Source of the DNA: Heliocidaris erythrogramma
Lineage: Eukaryota > Echinodermata > Echinoidea > Camarodonta > Echinometridae
DNA length: 64,000 nucleotides
Reading direction: 5' to 3'
NCBI GenBank assembly: GCA_025617745.1
Contig: CM046858.1
Location: forward strand, 47,505,197 to 47,569,196
This document shows, piece after piece, positions 23,526 to 35,700 of this stretch (its first letter is position 1; every line of letters starts with the position of its first letter). The notes under the pieces are model-generated. The model was not told where the DNA came from and did not search any database. It worked only from the letters and a program-made list of their open reading frames with translations. The position numbers and the translations under genes were made by a program.

Positions 23526-24907
23526 AAAGAAATAAGGCAAAGACAACTGCTCATGTTCTATCTCTCTCTTTAATTGATAAAACAATTTCCTTGTGTTCTG
23601 GGTAGACAAATCAATACATACATACAAAGCAATCATTCACAACTGTCATAAAATAATTTATTTTCTTTCATTATTATTATAATTTAATTTCTATACCCTG
23701 ATTCATGTAGAAGAAAAAGCCTGAACTCAGGCATACTCAAATGCATTAGTATTTGATGCATCATCAGTATTCTCAAAAGAAAAATAAATATAACTCGCTT
23801 GTTTTCCTCAACAATTATCAGAAGAATGATAAAGGTACTTTTGAAAAACATATATCGAATATAAATCTTGAGGATTTAACAAAAAAATACTCTTTTAGTC
23901 ATGATAATATCTATAATTTTAGTGTTACTGTATATGAAGAGTAGTACCAAAAAATTTTTTATCACTCATAAATATGTAAAATGGATACTAATATTTCCCT
24001 TCCTAGACATTCTTCATTAAAAAAAAACCCCTAACCTATTAGGGATGCTTTTTTCTCCTTACATTTTAGGCCAAATTGAAAAAAACAAAAACAATTTGAA
24101 GTAATCAAATTAGCATGTTAAAATATTAATATATCACATTCTGTATTATACATGTAATTGATTGCATTTTCGGATTATACTCGAGTTGTCCAGGGTGTTG
24201 GGTCGAGTTGTCTTGGGTCGGGCTGTCTGGTGGTTGGGTTGTCCGGACCCCGCCCACCACCTTATATCCCTGCCTCTATCTTAACCCTATCAACCCCCAA
24301 TCCTACCACCTTATTATATCCCTACCTCTCTCTTAACCCTATTCATACTGTCATCTGTAGAAATAATGATATCTAGGTAGAGGATCTATCTGTCCTTTGG
24401 AGATTTCAAACACAAACAACAATATCAGCAGAACAGAATAAAAAGAATCCATTACATAAATATTTTAAACAATGCACAGAATGTCACCATGTAGTAAAGC
24501 CCGATCAGTTAGTCACGGACGGACATTTGATAAATTTTGAAGATTTAAAGGCTTGTAGAAAATAAGTATTAAATTGAAGAGAGCTATTTTATGTTTCGTT
24601 GTGAAGACCATCACTGAAGGAGTTGAAATTTGGTTGCCATGGTCCACTACTAAAATTATAATCCATATAATAATTAATGTCATGGACAGACAAAATGCCA
24701 ACTCTCAACGGATCAGGCTTAGTACAGAAATCTCTGCATCAGAATACAAGCCTAAAGATGTGATCAATACATGATTACAAAAAACATAAGGCCCTGACAC
24801 CTGATTTGTATTTCCTGGCCTGGGGAAAAAAAATGATTTTCAAAGTTAAGGCTACATTATTTCAACAGGCACTTCGCTCTGATATATCTTCCAATATAAA
24901 AAACGGG

Positions 24908-25130
24908 GTAACCTCGCTAGTCATAAGGACCGTTAGTCATAAGGACCGTTATTCATAAGGACCACTTATTCATAAGTACCGCTATCCATAACGCGTGACT
25001 AAATGAATAGCGGTCCTTATGAATAGCGAGCGAACCATAGACATATTACCTCGCTATTCAACTATGGGACCGCTATTCATAACGCGTGTTAAATGAATAG
25101 CGGTCCTTATGAATAGTGAGCGGACCTGTA
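24908..25130. repeat. Fold-back array of GGACCGCTATTCATAA motif
   Basis: Repeated TAGTCATAAGGACCGTTA and GGACCGCTATTCATAACGCG, interleaved with the reverse complement AATAGCGGTCCTTATGAATA. Two large hairpin units, each centred on ACGCGTG. Confidence 0.8.
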
Positions 25131-27427
25131 AAAAACAATGCCTCTAATAACATGTCCTCGATACAAAATCATTCAACCACTTAAGAGAAACACATTATGT
25201 ATCAATTACCCTGAGAATTAGGAATTTGTAACTCTATATACCTGATTAGTTCTGATTTACTTAAAAAACATATCATACCAGAGAATATACATGGAGGCCC
25301 GAATTCACAAAGGAGGTTTAAACCATGGGTAAGGTTTAAACCTCCATAAGCGTACTAAAATGAGCGTAAATAAGCGCACATTGCCCATGCGCGCGCTCAA
25401 AGAAAATATATGACTGTATCGGATTCCGTGCGCACGTACGCTTAAAAAAAACCTAGGAGGGGGTTTAAACCATCGTTTGAACCAAACCTCCTTTGTGAAT
25501 TCGGGCCGGAGAGTTATACAACGCATGTAAATACACTGAAATATACACAAACCGGTAATACTCTGTCACCTGTGTAACTCTGGCTTTGCAGTAATCATGT
25601 AACAATAATCTCAATTCTTTCTAAAACAAATATATGAAATTTAAAATGTTCTGCCAGCCCGATTAGGTGATCAAAATATGTAACTGCTTTACCTTTGGCA
25701 AATTTAGCTTCATATGGACAAACAGTCAATTAAACAATTTGCAGGGCTAGAATCATACAATATCTTGAAGAAATGCAGTAGAGAATGGAAGTGATTATAA
25801 AGGTGGCAGTATACACCAAGGCAAAAATAATCAAGTACCAAAGAATATCGGTCCTATTTCTTTCTATGAATTATGTCCACATAGTAAAAGGGAAATAAGA
25901 AACTTCAATAGTCTGCATACAAGTTGCTGTAACAAATTCTCAACTAATCTTTTCATTTGCATAATTAACAAGTGCTGATGAATACTTATATCACACACAG
26001 GATTTCTTTTTATTTATGCTTTTGAAAGAACAAATATCATTTGACAAAATGAACACATATAAAATTACATGTGGGCTATCTAGCCATTCACTATTTTCAT
26101 GATTTCATACATACCAACTTAAAATTAGGTGTTTTATGTTTTGTAAAGTGTTTTATGTTGTGACTTTGTAAATAAATACAATACAATATCTGATAATCAA
26201 AATGCTTTTGTTTACATTGTAGGCGAATTGGTCTGTTATATATTCAAAGTAAAGGAACATTTCGCCTATTGATAGTCAGAAGGGCGTTAACTCTGTGTTA
26301 AAGTATAGGAGTTAATGCCCTTCTGGCTCCAAACAGACGAATTGACAATCTTATTCCCTCTTAGAGTAAAAAATCATTATACAGTTTCTTGACTGTTTAT
26401 AAAAATAAAGAAGTAATAAAAATCATTTAAGTGTTACACGTTAAAAAGGAAAGCATTGAAAGCAACACCGATACCATAAATAAAAACAGATCACTATGAC
26501 AAATACTTTGAAATAAATAAGGTCTTTGAAACAAATATTTGCAGCAGAGGGCAAGAAATCAATAAAATAAAATGAGAATGTTAAAATCATCTTATATTAT
26601 ATATATCTTTTATCTTTTGTTATTAAAAAATTTCCAATTAACAGTAGAAGCATACATCCACAGAAATGATCAGTTTTCTCATATTTTGATTGTAAAACTA
26701 TGTTATCCAAGATTAATATCTCAAATTGAGTAAATTAAAAAAAAAAGTAATTGTACAGCTTGAACTCAACAATTTTCACTTCTTTCATATATGTTATTTA
26801 TCAAGCAATATTTTTGCTTTCATCTATTCATTTATTCTGACTTATGTTTCCACTTCTTGCATGCAACATATAAAGATAAATTCAACATACCAATAAATGT
26901 ATTTCAGGTAGCTTAAACATTTTCATTAAAAAGAAAAAAAAAGAAAGCACTGGTCTCACAAAACTTTTATTGATCTAAAAAGTGAGAACGATCTCAAAAG
27001 GAAGCTTATATCACCCTCATGTAGTCACAAGCTGTGATATTTGAGACTGAATTACATGAAAATATTTACTGCCCTTCATCTTGGCCTTTTAAAAATTGAA
27101 TATTACACAACCTGGCTCTGCTCAGTGCTAAATATACAAAATGAGTACAATTCCCTAATTTTCGCTTTTTTCCAATCAAAAATCAATGCAAGTAGACATG
27201 ATCATATAAATTTTCATATGCCTAGAATCACATGTACAACATATAATTTGAATATATTAATTTAATTTTCAAACTTTAAATAGGTTTGCTGATGACGAAA
27301 GATTAAATAACTATTGCTGTACTAGCTTTCCATACTTTGTAGTTCAAACTCAGAATTACTACCAAATGAGTACAATGCCAATCTCATTTTGGTACATTAT
27401 TAGAAAATAATTCCACTATATAATGTA
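25131..27427. other. AT-rich intergenic DNA, no gene seen
   Basis: Apart from the MITE at 25296-25507 and a short hairpin at 26266-26332 (AGAAGGGCGTTAAC / GTTAATGCCCTTCT), only AT-rich unique-looking sequence. Confidence 0.55.
25296..25507. repeat. Inverted-repeat MITE, family A copy 2
   Basis: GGCCCGAATTCACAAAGGAG at the left, CTCCTTTGTGAATTCGGGCC at the right: a perfect 20-bp terminal inverted repeat. Inner GGTTTAAACCATGG words are shared with the copy at 622-808. Confidence 0.8.
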
Positions 27428-27460
27428 CAAACAGACGATTGGTACTACAAAACTTAAAGA

Positions 27461-27747
27461 TAACATTTAACAAATTCATAGTGACGAAGCTTTTCGACCT
27501 GCACTCATCGGGTCACAACGCAGGAATGAGAGAATACAAGAAAATACAAAAGTCAAGGAAGGGTGTGTATAGCGACCCGGGTAGGATCCGGGCACGCTAG
27601 AATAATCGAAGCGCTTGTACAAACTCCTTTTGTCGGCACAATAGCGGATCTCTCGACTGAATGAACAACGCTTCTAAGAAGCGAAGATGTTGAAAGCTGC
27701 GTGCTCGGCAACAATAGTGAACTGAGCCGGGTTATACGCCTTGGGCC
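27461..27747 (-). repeat. Inverted copy of the Penelope 3' end (left arm)
   Basis: Reverse complement of 28694-28980, including the ORF's last ~50 codons, its stop, and the hammerhead-like motif. One base is missing relative to the right arm (CTCGGCAAC versus CTCGGGCAAC). Confidence 0.88.
27481..27516 (-). ncRNA. Hammerhead-ribozyme-like motif (left arm), core variant
   Basis: Minus-strand copy of the motif at 28924-28959, same sequence and same U4-to-C core change. See that entry. Confidence 0.5.
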
Positions 27748-27762
27748 CCGTTATACGCCGTT

Positions 27763-28843
27763 GGGCCCCGTGCTTGCTAATATCTTTGTTGGCTTTCATG
27801 AAGCCCGCCTTCATGAAAACATCACTGATCCTAGCCTTACCCCGCTCACCTACTTTCGTTACGTTGATGATACCTTTGCTATGTTTGATTCAAGCGCTGC
27901 GTGCAAGGACTTTCTTACACAACTCAACTCGCTTCATCCGGCGCTTCGGTTTACATGTGAGATGGAGCAGTCTAACGCGCTTCCATTTTTGGATGTACTG
28001 GTTGAGAAGAGTGACGGCAAACTTCTCACGTCCGTATATCGTAAACCTACGTTTACGGGCCAGTACACGCGATGGGATTCGTACAGTGCTACATCGTATA
28101 AAACTGGTTTGATTAATAGCTTAGTGTGTCGCGCCTTGCAAATTTGTTCTCCGTGTAAGCTCAACCCTGAGCTTCTTCGCATCAAGCAAATCCTACGAGA
28201 CAATGGCTATCCGGAGCTTGTCATTGATCGCGTTGTGCAGCGTACTATTGATTCGCGGACTCGCCCTGTGTATGGGCCCAATAAATGCCCGGTCTACCTC
28301 AAATTACCTTGGCGAGGTAAAGTGTCTGATAAGTATGCGCGCGATATTAAGCATACAGTGTCGCGCTGTTACTTTGCCGTGGCTACGCGTGTCGTGTTCT
28401 CTACTAATAGAATGCTACCCGCAGTTCGCAAGGATGTACTGCCTTCCCCCCAAATGAGCAATGTCGTTTATCAGTATCATTGTCGGTGTGAAGCCGTCTA
28501 CGTTGGCCGTACATCTCAGCGTCTAGCGGACCGCATTAAACAGCACGTACCCTCCGTGGTACGACAGACATCAGCTGGTAGCCGAGCACAGCCGAAGCGT
28601 AACTGCAAAACCGCTGCTAGCGTCGCTAATGTTCAATGCCGAAGTCACAGCGACTCTGCTATTGGTCAGCACTTGCTAAATAGTCCGGCTTGTTCCAAGG
28701 CGTATAACCCGGCTCAGTTCACTATTGTTGCCCGAGCACGCAGCTTTCAACATCTTCGCTTCTTAGAAGCGTTGTTCATTCAGTCGAGAGATCTGCTATT
28801 GTGCCGACAAAAGGAGTTTGTACAAGCGCTTCAATTATTCTAG
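27763..28843 (+). CDS. Penelope-like element ORF: reverse transcriptase (partial) plus GIY-YIG endonuclease
   Basis: Encodes the C-terminal part of a Penelope-like polyprotein. The homologous region begins at LGPVLANIF (end of the RT 'SPLGP' block). The open frame runs upstream to 27701 only because it reads into the inverted arm. Counting from the ATG at 27701: catalytic YVDD at 54-57, the Penelope signature YRKPTFTGQYTRWDS at 113-127, and a GIY-YIG-type core VVYQYHCRCEAVYVGR at 255-270, followed by the His/Cys-containing C-terminus to residue 380. No internal stop after the truncation. Full family proteins are about twice as long, so RT motifs upstream of the SPLGP block are missing. Enzymatic activity from this copy is unlikely. 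Confidence 0.9.
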
Positions 28844-28923
28844 CGTGCCCGGATCCTACCCGGGTCGCTATACACACCCTTCCTTGACTTTTGTATTTTC
28901 TTGTATTCTCTCATTCCTGCGTT

Positions 28924-28959
28924 GTGACCCGATGAGTGCAGGTCGAAAAGCTTCGTCAC
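28924..28959 (+). ncRNA. Hammerhead-ribozyme-like motif in Penelope 3' end, core variant
   Basis: Stem I arms GTGAC and GTCAC pair perfectly. Between them are CCGATGA (core CUGAUGA with U4 changed to C), a weak stem II (GTGCAGGTC), GAAA, a tiny stem III (AAGCTT) and C at the cleavage position. Type I hammerheads with minimal stem III are known in Penelope-like elements. The core change and poor stem II suggest reduced or lost activity in this copy. Confidence 0.6.
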
Positions 28960-29700
28960 TATAAATTTGTTTAATGTTAACTATATAATGTATTATAACA
29001 CAGGTATAATTGGTACAACCTATGCACAGATAAGTTTAATGGTCTTTTCTTTATCCTTATTATTCCATCAATTTATAGACAATCACAAATGCAACTTTAA
29101 TGAGACAAGTTTTCAATCTTAATTCCCGTTTTAAATGTCCATCTTGATACAACATTATTCCAGTGAAATCAAATTAACCACATAACATTCCTTGACATGT
29201 TTTCATTTTCAAAAAGAAAAAAAAAGGCTTTCTTTGGTCAAAACATTAAATATAATCCTGAGTTTGGGGTGGTTTGAACTGCCTATGACACTGAAATAGT
29301 TTTTAAAACTAACATTTAAAAAAAACACCAAAAAAATTGTCACTTTCTGATTTAATTATGCAACCAATAAAATAAAACATCTCTTGGGGATCTTGGAGTT
29401 TAAAAAAAAAGAGACAATTTCCCCCAAATCACTGACTTTCTGATATAGGCAATTAGTCATAAAACCAAGAAGTTAAAAATCTCTAAACAATAAGTATCAA
29501 ACGTGAAAATTATTAAAAGTATCATCACACTACATGTTTGTAACAATTGCAATATCATTTCTTTGAAATATTCTGGAGCATTTGCTCAAGATGCTTTTTA
29601 TATTACAGGATGTATAGACCAAGATCATAGAATCCAATTAAAAACAACAATAAAATCAATTACTAAGACGTCTTCTGTTAGAAATGCCACATGATTCCTT

Positions 29701-29840
29701 TGACATAATCATCAATATCTAACTTGTTTGGCATAATCATCAATATCTAACTTGTTTGGCATAATCATCAATATCTAACTTGTTTGGCATAATCATCAAT
29801 ATCTAACTTGTTTGGCATAATCATCAATATCTAACTTGCT
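29701..29840. repeat. Tandem repeat, 28 bp x 5
   Basis: Five head-to-tail copies of a 28-bp unit containing CATAATCATCAATATCTAAC; differences are confined to the first and last copies. Confidence 0.95.
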
Positions 29841-30070
29841 GAAAATGAATCAAAGTTTGGTAAGAAATGTTTTCTTTCCCAAAGAGAACAATAATACGGC
29901 ACACAGTATACATTATGAAAGAAACCACATATATAATATAGACATACTCAAATGATTCCTTTGCAAATATTTGTTAGTCAAATATTAAGTTCTCAACTTT
30001 TCACGAAGTCACTCGGAGACTACCATGGCACAATGGTAAAGGCAACAATGAACACAACATTCAGATTTCT

Positions 30071-30490
30071 AAAGGCCACCGCACACCTTACGATCGGTCT
30101 GCGATCCGATTTGTGAAATAAATCGCTATGGCATTAAATATTGGCATTTTAACAAATGAAATCTACCCTATTCAGGTTCTGAAAAGTAATATGAATACTA
30201 AACATAGGGTTTGGGTGAGCTGTCAGCTTTCTACGGTGAATAAGGGCAAAATTAGTTTCAAATCGTAGGCAGTCGTACGATTTTTGTGACGTCACTACGA
30301 CTCGGAGCCGATTTAGCCATTCCATCGACTAGAAAACTCGGCAAAGGCCGTATTATCGATTTTACTATCTGTATGACTATTCAGACCCTCAATCAAAAAT
30401 ATTTTTCTTTTTTTAATGATTTGTCAAATGATATTACATTGTCTTCTGAAATCGGATCGCATACTGATCGTAAGGTGTGCGGTGGCCTTA
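30071..30490. repeat. MITE with AAGGCCACCGCACACC ends
   Basis: AAAGGCCACCGCACACCTTA at the left and TAAGGTGTGCGGTGGCCTTA at the right, with CGATC words adjacent on both sides of the arms. About 420 bp, non-coding. Confidence 0.8.
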
Positions 30491-31343
30491 ATGCATTTAT
30501 CTGGTATGCTGCCTTCTTAAATATAAAACTTTCTCTCTGCTCAGTTTTTCATGCAAACTTTCATCAACATATATCCTAGAAACACCTAGTCCTGACGAAA
30601 TAACCAGCACACAATACTATGAACAAAGATTAATTGATTAAAAAACACTTGATTGAGATTTATGCCCAGATGAATGGAATGCGGTATATTCAGGTGGTTT
30701 AGAAGACTACGGTAATCGTTAATGCATTCAGGAGGCACATGGTGTGTGTGCATATATATATATAATATGGCACAACCATATATTATCATGTCACAGAGAC
30801 CACAAACTTTATACTTTATGAAATATTAGTTAAATATATCTCTGAGCATATATCCTTTGCATGAAATATATAGGAAAGGAAAGAGTACTGAAATAGGAAA
30901 TATTATACATCACAAATTAAAGACCATAAATGACTGCTTTTGCACCAATGGTCAATTTCTTGCAGAAAGTTTATATCTTCACTATGTACAAAAAATATGA
31001 CATTTGCTGCAAATTATATATTGTAATAAAATGAATAATAATGAATAATAAAGTTGAATAATTCTTCTTATAATGGAACACTTTCATAATAATGAAAGAA
31101 CTTGACACAAGCTAAGAAAATAAAATAATATCAAATATTAGTATGGAATGTGATAAGGGCAAACACAAATTTTAAGGAAAAGAAATGAACAATAACATTA
31201 ACGACAATTTGCCATTTCTGAAGGCTCAGCACAACTAAAATAGAAAAACAATATTGTACATTGTTAGAACTCAAAATATTGCAAAACAAACATTAAAATA
31301 ATTTTGTTCTTTATGTCCACTACAATTTAAGTCATAAACTTAA

Positions 31344-32326
31344 TTAAAGGGAAATCCAACCTTATTTTTTTCTATTGATGTTATATGAAGCGTAACTTGC
31401 TGGTTAATTTGATACCAAATTTAGCAGAATTGGACAGCTATGAAGAAAGTTATAGAATGATGATCCCCCAAACACGTCTTTCGCCCGTCGTCTGCTGCAC
31501 ATGCATGGGGGCCGCCATTTTCTATGTTTGCTGTGGACTTAGTCCACGAATGACGTATCTGTGGACAATTCCTAGCCTAGATTCTATCTTTTTTCTTTTT
31601 TTTTAAATTTGGTTTATTCCCCTATGCTGCTCTTTCTCTACACGCATATCCCACACAGAGCGCGACTCTGTGTGTATAAGTAATTAATTCAGAACACAAC
31701 AATTGCCATTGTGTTTTGCAGCTGTCGTTTCTCCCAACCTTTTGCGGTCCAGTGTCATTAATGATTCATGACTCTGGGTTAAAAAGGTGTTCTGGAATTT
31801 CAACTGCAACACACAATGGCAATTGTGCTCTGAATTAATTACTGGTTTGTGGCCTCGCTTTTTTAAAAAGTGAACAATGTAATTAAATATTCAGAGCAAT
31901 ATTTAAAGAACAAGTATTCAGAGAAACTTAATAGAACTTGCGTCTCCGTATCGCGCGATCCGAACAATAAGAGTCCTTTGCAATTCCACCCAATTTTGGG
32001 GATTGCGCGATTACTGGAGAGTTGCGCCCTGTGTGGGATATGCATGTAGAGAAAGAGCAGGGTAGGGGAATAAACCAAATAAAAGAATATAAAAAATGAC
32101 ACAATCTAGACTTGCCAGTTGTCCACAGATACGTCATTCGTGCAAAATGGCGGCCCCCATGTGCAGCAGACGACGGGTGAAAGAAGTGTTTGGTGAGATC
32201 TAAAACATTATTTCTGTAACTTTCGTCATAGCTGTACAATTTTGGTAAAATTGGTATCAAATTAATCAGCAAGTTACGCTTCATAGAATATCAATAGAAA
32301 AAAATCAAGGTTGGATTTCCCTTTAA
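31344..32326. mobile_element. TTAA-bounded long inverted-repeat element, ~1 kb
   Basis: Starts TTAAAGGGAAATCCAACCTT and ends AAGGTTGGATTTCCCTTTAA. Arms of roughly 300 bp mirror each other (for example GATACGTCATTCGTG against ACGAATGACGTATC). A second palindrome (31680-31842, AATTCAGAACACAACAATTG ends) lies in the middle and may be a separate insertion. No transposase; TTAA borders suggest a Kolobok- or piggyBac-type origin. Confidence 0.75.
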
Positions 32327-32453
32327 ATATAAATCATGATACATTCTGAACCATTTAGAATACCCTTTTGAACCCCCCCCCCCCCAAAAAAAAATCATAT
32401 TGATATATTGCTATCAAAGCAAAATATGCTGTAACCATCAAATAATTCTGTTT

Positions 32454-32459
32454 TTTATT
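32454..32459 (-). promoter_or_regulatory. Candidate poly(A) signal of the NOX gene
   Basis: AATAAA on the minus strand, about 130 bases after the NOX stop codon at 32588-32590. It is the first canonical hexamer noticed; AT-rich DNA makes chance occurrence possible. Confidence 0.4.
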
Positions 32460-32587
32460 GTATTTTCATATAAAAAATACAATAAGAACGACTGACAAAT
32501 AACACAAAGAATCCCAATCTCAGGAAGCATCCATCTATAAAATTATAAAAATACAAAACTAATTTACCATTGCATCATTCCTGGCAC

Positions 32588-32714
32588 CTAGAAGTTTTCC
32601 TTGTAGTAGACAAAGCGAGTACCATCAGAATCATCGGAGGTGTATCTGTTACAACTCTGATGTAGGATGGTGGAGAGGCTCTTAGGCCCACAGAAAAACA
32701 CTCCAATAGTGGCA
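32588..32714 (-). CDS. NOX2: NOX exon 14 (stop codon)
   Basis: Residues 531-572 and [22 protein letters not shown] ... FVYYKENF, with the invariant CGP and the C-terminal phenylalanine of NOX enzymes. Confidence 0.97.
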
Positions 32715-35700
32715 CTATGAGGACAAATAGAGAGGGTATTTTAAGGTACAAATATAAAACCATGACATGAATAAATTGACAGAAATCACAAGCAAAGATA
32801 AAGAGAAGGATAATACAAATGATTAAAGAGCAGATGATAATTAGGAGAAAATAATGAGGAAGGTAAAAAAGGAATAGAAAGAAAAGAAGATAAAGATTAT
32901 TTCATATTGCACCATTTGCCAATCACCTAAAAAATAATTTGTTAACAGCTAGAGTGTATAAAATCAACCTCAAAACACTTTACCTGACATTCATTGGGTT
33001 AAAAATTACGGAGCAAGAAGAAAATAAAGGAAAACATGAAACCCCCTCCCGCGGAACCCAACTCCGAGTTCGGTTAGCGCGGGCATTTATTCTATGCGAG
33101 CACATACAGGTCCGTCGACTAGTCTCCTCACAAGTCGCTGTAATGTTTATTGGGAGAGTGTATTTCAACTAGCAATACCGTATTTTCCGGAATATAAACC
33201 GCGGGTTTTTCCTTCTGGAAAATCTCCCAAAAAGGAGGGGCGGTTAGTACACGGATATAAGGAAATTAATCATTACAAAACCCAACATTTTGACCAGATT
33301 TCTCAGTCTAACGATTGTCAATCATTTTTTAATGTCGTCTCTACTTGTCTTTGTCAAGATGATGAAATAAAACTCACTTTTTTGCATCATGTATCTCTCT
33401 TTGTCGTCGTTATTTTTCGCGTTATGCTTCAACAGAATCAGCGCGAGTAGCGGGCACACAGTCAGTGTCTCCGCCGCAGCAGCCGCATAGAAGAAGGCTG
33501 GGGTACCGGCCGGTAATCACAACATTTTGCGTGCAAAATTTACGCCCCCTGACCTTACAAAGCCGCTGTGATTTTGTCCCTTTCATTATTAAAACAGCGA
33601 GACAATACCCATGCCTATAGTTCTTAAAAAACAAGTATTGTTTGCTGACCCAGATTTGGTCCCACTGGTAACTTACGTAACTTCACAGCTTGAACAATAC
33701 TCAATAGGAAGCTTAGTAACTGAGCTGATGACCCAGACATTGAATAGGAGCCCTCTATTGTGCCCTAGCTTACAGCCAATTGAATAGAAAATCAATATTT
33801 AAAGCCTTGGAGGATATTTTTTAGGCTGTGTATTTATTGAGTCACTTCGTATCCGTGTATGAGCATTGTCTGATTTTTGTACTTTTGTTGGATGACAAGA
33901 TGTCTTTGATGATGCCGTTATGGCCAAGCTAGGATATAAAAAGTTATTTGACCCCCCCCCCCCCCCCCCTCCCTATGAACATATCGATGAATTTCAAGAA
34001 ATCACACATGAAACAGAATTCATTATTTATTTATTTATTTATTTATCTATTTCTGAATGGTTCATCAATTACATAGTACATTGAAATAACTCCTCTTTAT
34101 TTTGTTGTTACTCTTTTTCTCTGTCACTCTTTTTCTCTGTCTTTCTTCTCTTATTTGCCCCCTCCCTATGAACATATATCGATGAATTTCAAGAAATCAC
34201 ACATGTAACAGAAATTCATAATTCCTTTGATTCCTTTTTTTCTTCTTCACTCACATCTCTCGTTTTCACATTTAGAACCAAGTTAATAAATGGTAGTCCT
34301 CCCCTTTAAATATCAGGCTATAAGACCATAAATTTCCTCTGCATCCAATAATTTAACACAATTTATATTTAATATCAAGCTAACTCGCCCCTTTAAATTC
34401 CTCCTTAGAAGACCAGTGTTTGAAGATTTACGACACTCGTAAATTACACAATGGCCACTATAGTTGACCTCGAGAAAGAGAGGGAGAGAGCATGGGAGAG
34501 AGTGCCAGACTCATGACCAGAGTAAACAAACACGAGGTCACTGTAGGGCATGCAGGCCACGTGTGTTTATCTCATGCATGAACTGGGTCACAACATGACG
34601 CCTCCAGGGCCGGGGAGCATTTCACCATGTGTCTTGTCAGTGATTTTTACGGACAACTGTTATAAGCTACTGCAATCCTTGCATCTGATTGGCTGAGAAC
34701 AAATTTGTGGATAAAAATCACTGACAAAACACTTGATGAAACGCTCCCTTGGTCTATTGTTCCCCCTCTCTCTCTCTCTTCCCTCTCTCCCTTCTAAGAA
34801 TACGCGCGCGCGGTTGTAATTGGGTACGCTCGATAAAAGGAGGCCAGGGAGGGAAACAAAATTCCAACTTTTCTAGTGACCATTGATCGGGCCGTTGATT
34901 CTCTTAAAAGTACTGTAAATTCTGTGGCATTTATTGGATATAAATAAAGAATATTTTCGGCGTATTTTCTACAGAAAACTGTAAATTGACACAAACAGGT
35001 ACTTGGTCTGTTTTGTAATTTTTCAGACATTTTGTAGTTGACTGAGATACGAGTATGATCGTGTCATGAGTTCTGCTATTACATGTAGCTGGCTGTATGA
35101 CCAAGCCAGGAATACCTCCTTGGTATCAATGGTATGACACTATGTTTGTGTGTGTGTGCGACGTGATTAGGAAGAATGTGAGGATTGGTTTCTTTCCCTA
35201 AATTAAAAATTACAATTTATTTCTCTCGCTCCTTTTTCATGGAGCATTATCAAACAAAGCTGGCAAACTCTAGAAATCAGCGTGCAGTTGAAATCATTGT
35301 CTTAAATCTGCTTGTATTTTTTTCTTCTTTTTTTTCTCAATCAAGTGTCAAAAGTTGGGGGTGCGGTTTATAATCGGCCGCGGTTTATAATGCGGAAAAT
35401 ACGGTATCTCTTTATAGAATCAATATTTGAAGCTCATATTTTGAATATACAGCTTAAAATGCCCAACATACAGAACAAAATATTTGTTGTTGATTGGTAC
35501 ACTTTAAAAGCAATAATTATACACATAGTTGTTGAGATACAATAATGCTGAAGATGGAAAAAATAACAGAATAAGATATAGAAAAAGAAGAGAAAAAAGA
35601 AAATATCAATAATAATAAGAAGATGATGAAGAAAAAAAAAAAAACAGAAACAAAAAAACAAGAAAGGTAAGGTAAGGAAAAAAGAGGACATGGAGAAAAA

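Larger units (their letters stand above)
21571..24907. other. Intergenic DNA without genes
   Basis: Contains long G runs (21676-21703, 22132-22144, 22795-22806), the fold-back arrays listed separately, and a duplicated CCACCTTATATCCCTGCCTC-like stretch at 24255-24345. No supported exon on either strand. Confidence 0.55.
27428..28980 (+). mobile_element. Penelope-like retroelement, 5'-truncated, with inverted terminal copy
   Basis: The element carries a Penelope-type reverse transcriptase/GIY-YIG ORF. The last ~285 bp (28694-28980) recur inverted at the front (27461-27747), as in Penelope elements with inverted pLTR-like ends. A 12-bp direct repeat CTATATAATGTA flanks it (27416-27427 and 28981-28992), a likely target-site duplication. 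The ORF lacks its N-terminal half, so the copy is truncated. Arms are nearly identical, suggesting a fairly recent insertion. A 3' fragment of a related copy is at 47181-47376. Confidence 0.88.
28993..31343. other. AT-rich intergenic DNA, no gene seen
   Basis: Beyond the tandem repeat at 29701-29840 and the MITE at 30071-30490, only AT-rich sequence with short open frames lacking motifs or splice context. Confidence 0.5.
32909..35508. mobile_element. Family D element, interrupted copy in NOX intron 13
   Basis: The left part (32909-33177) and right part (35405-35508) together resemble 15001-15352. The right end, TTGATTGGTACACTTT, is the reverse complement of that copy's left end, AAAGTGTACCAATCA, showing terminal inverted repeats. 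A 2.2-kb element is inserted between the parts. Confidence 0.75.

Noticed and set aside
27286-27305. GCTGATGACGAAAG resembling a hammerhead core
   Set aside because: CTGATGA runs directly into CGAAA with no stem II, and no flanking stem I pairing is visible.
29701-29840. Regular repeats that might suggest a CRISPR-like array
   Set aside because: Units are head to tail without unique spacers, in a eukaryotic AT-rich region; a simple minisatellite.
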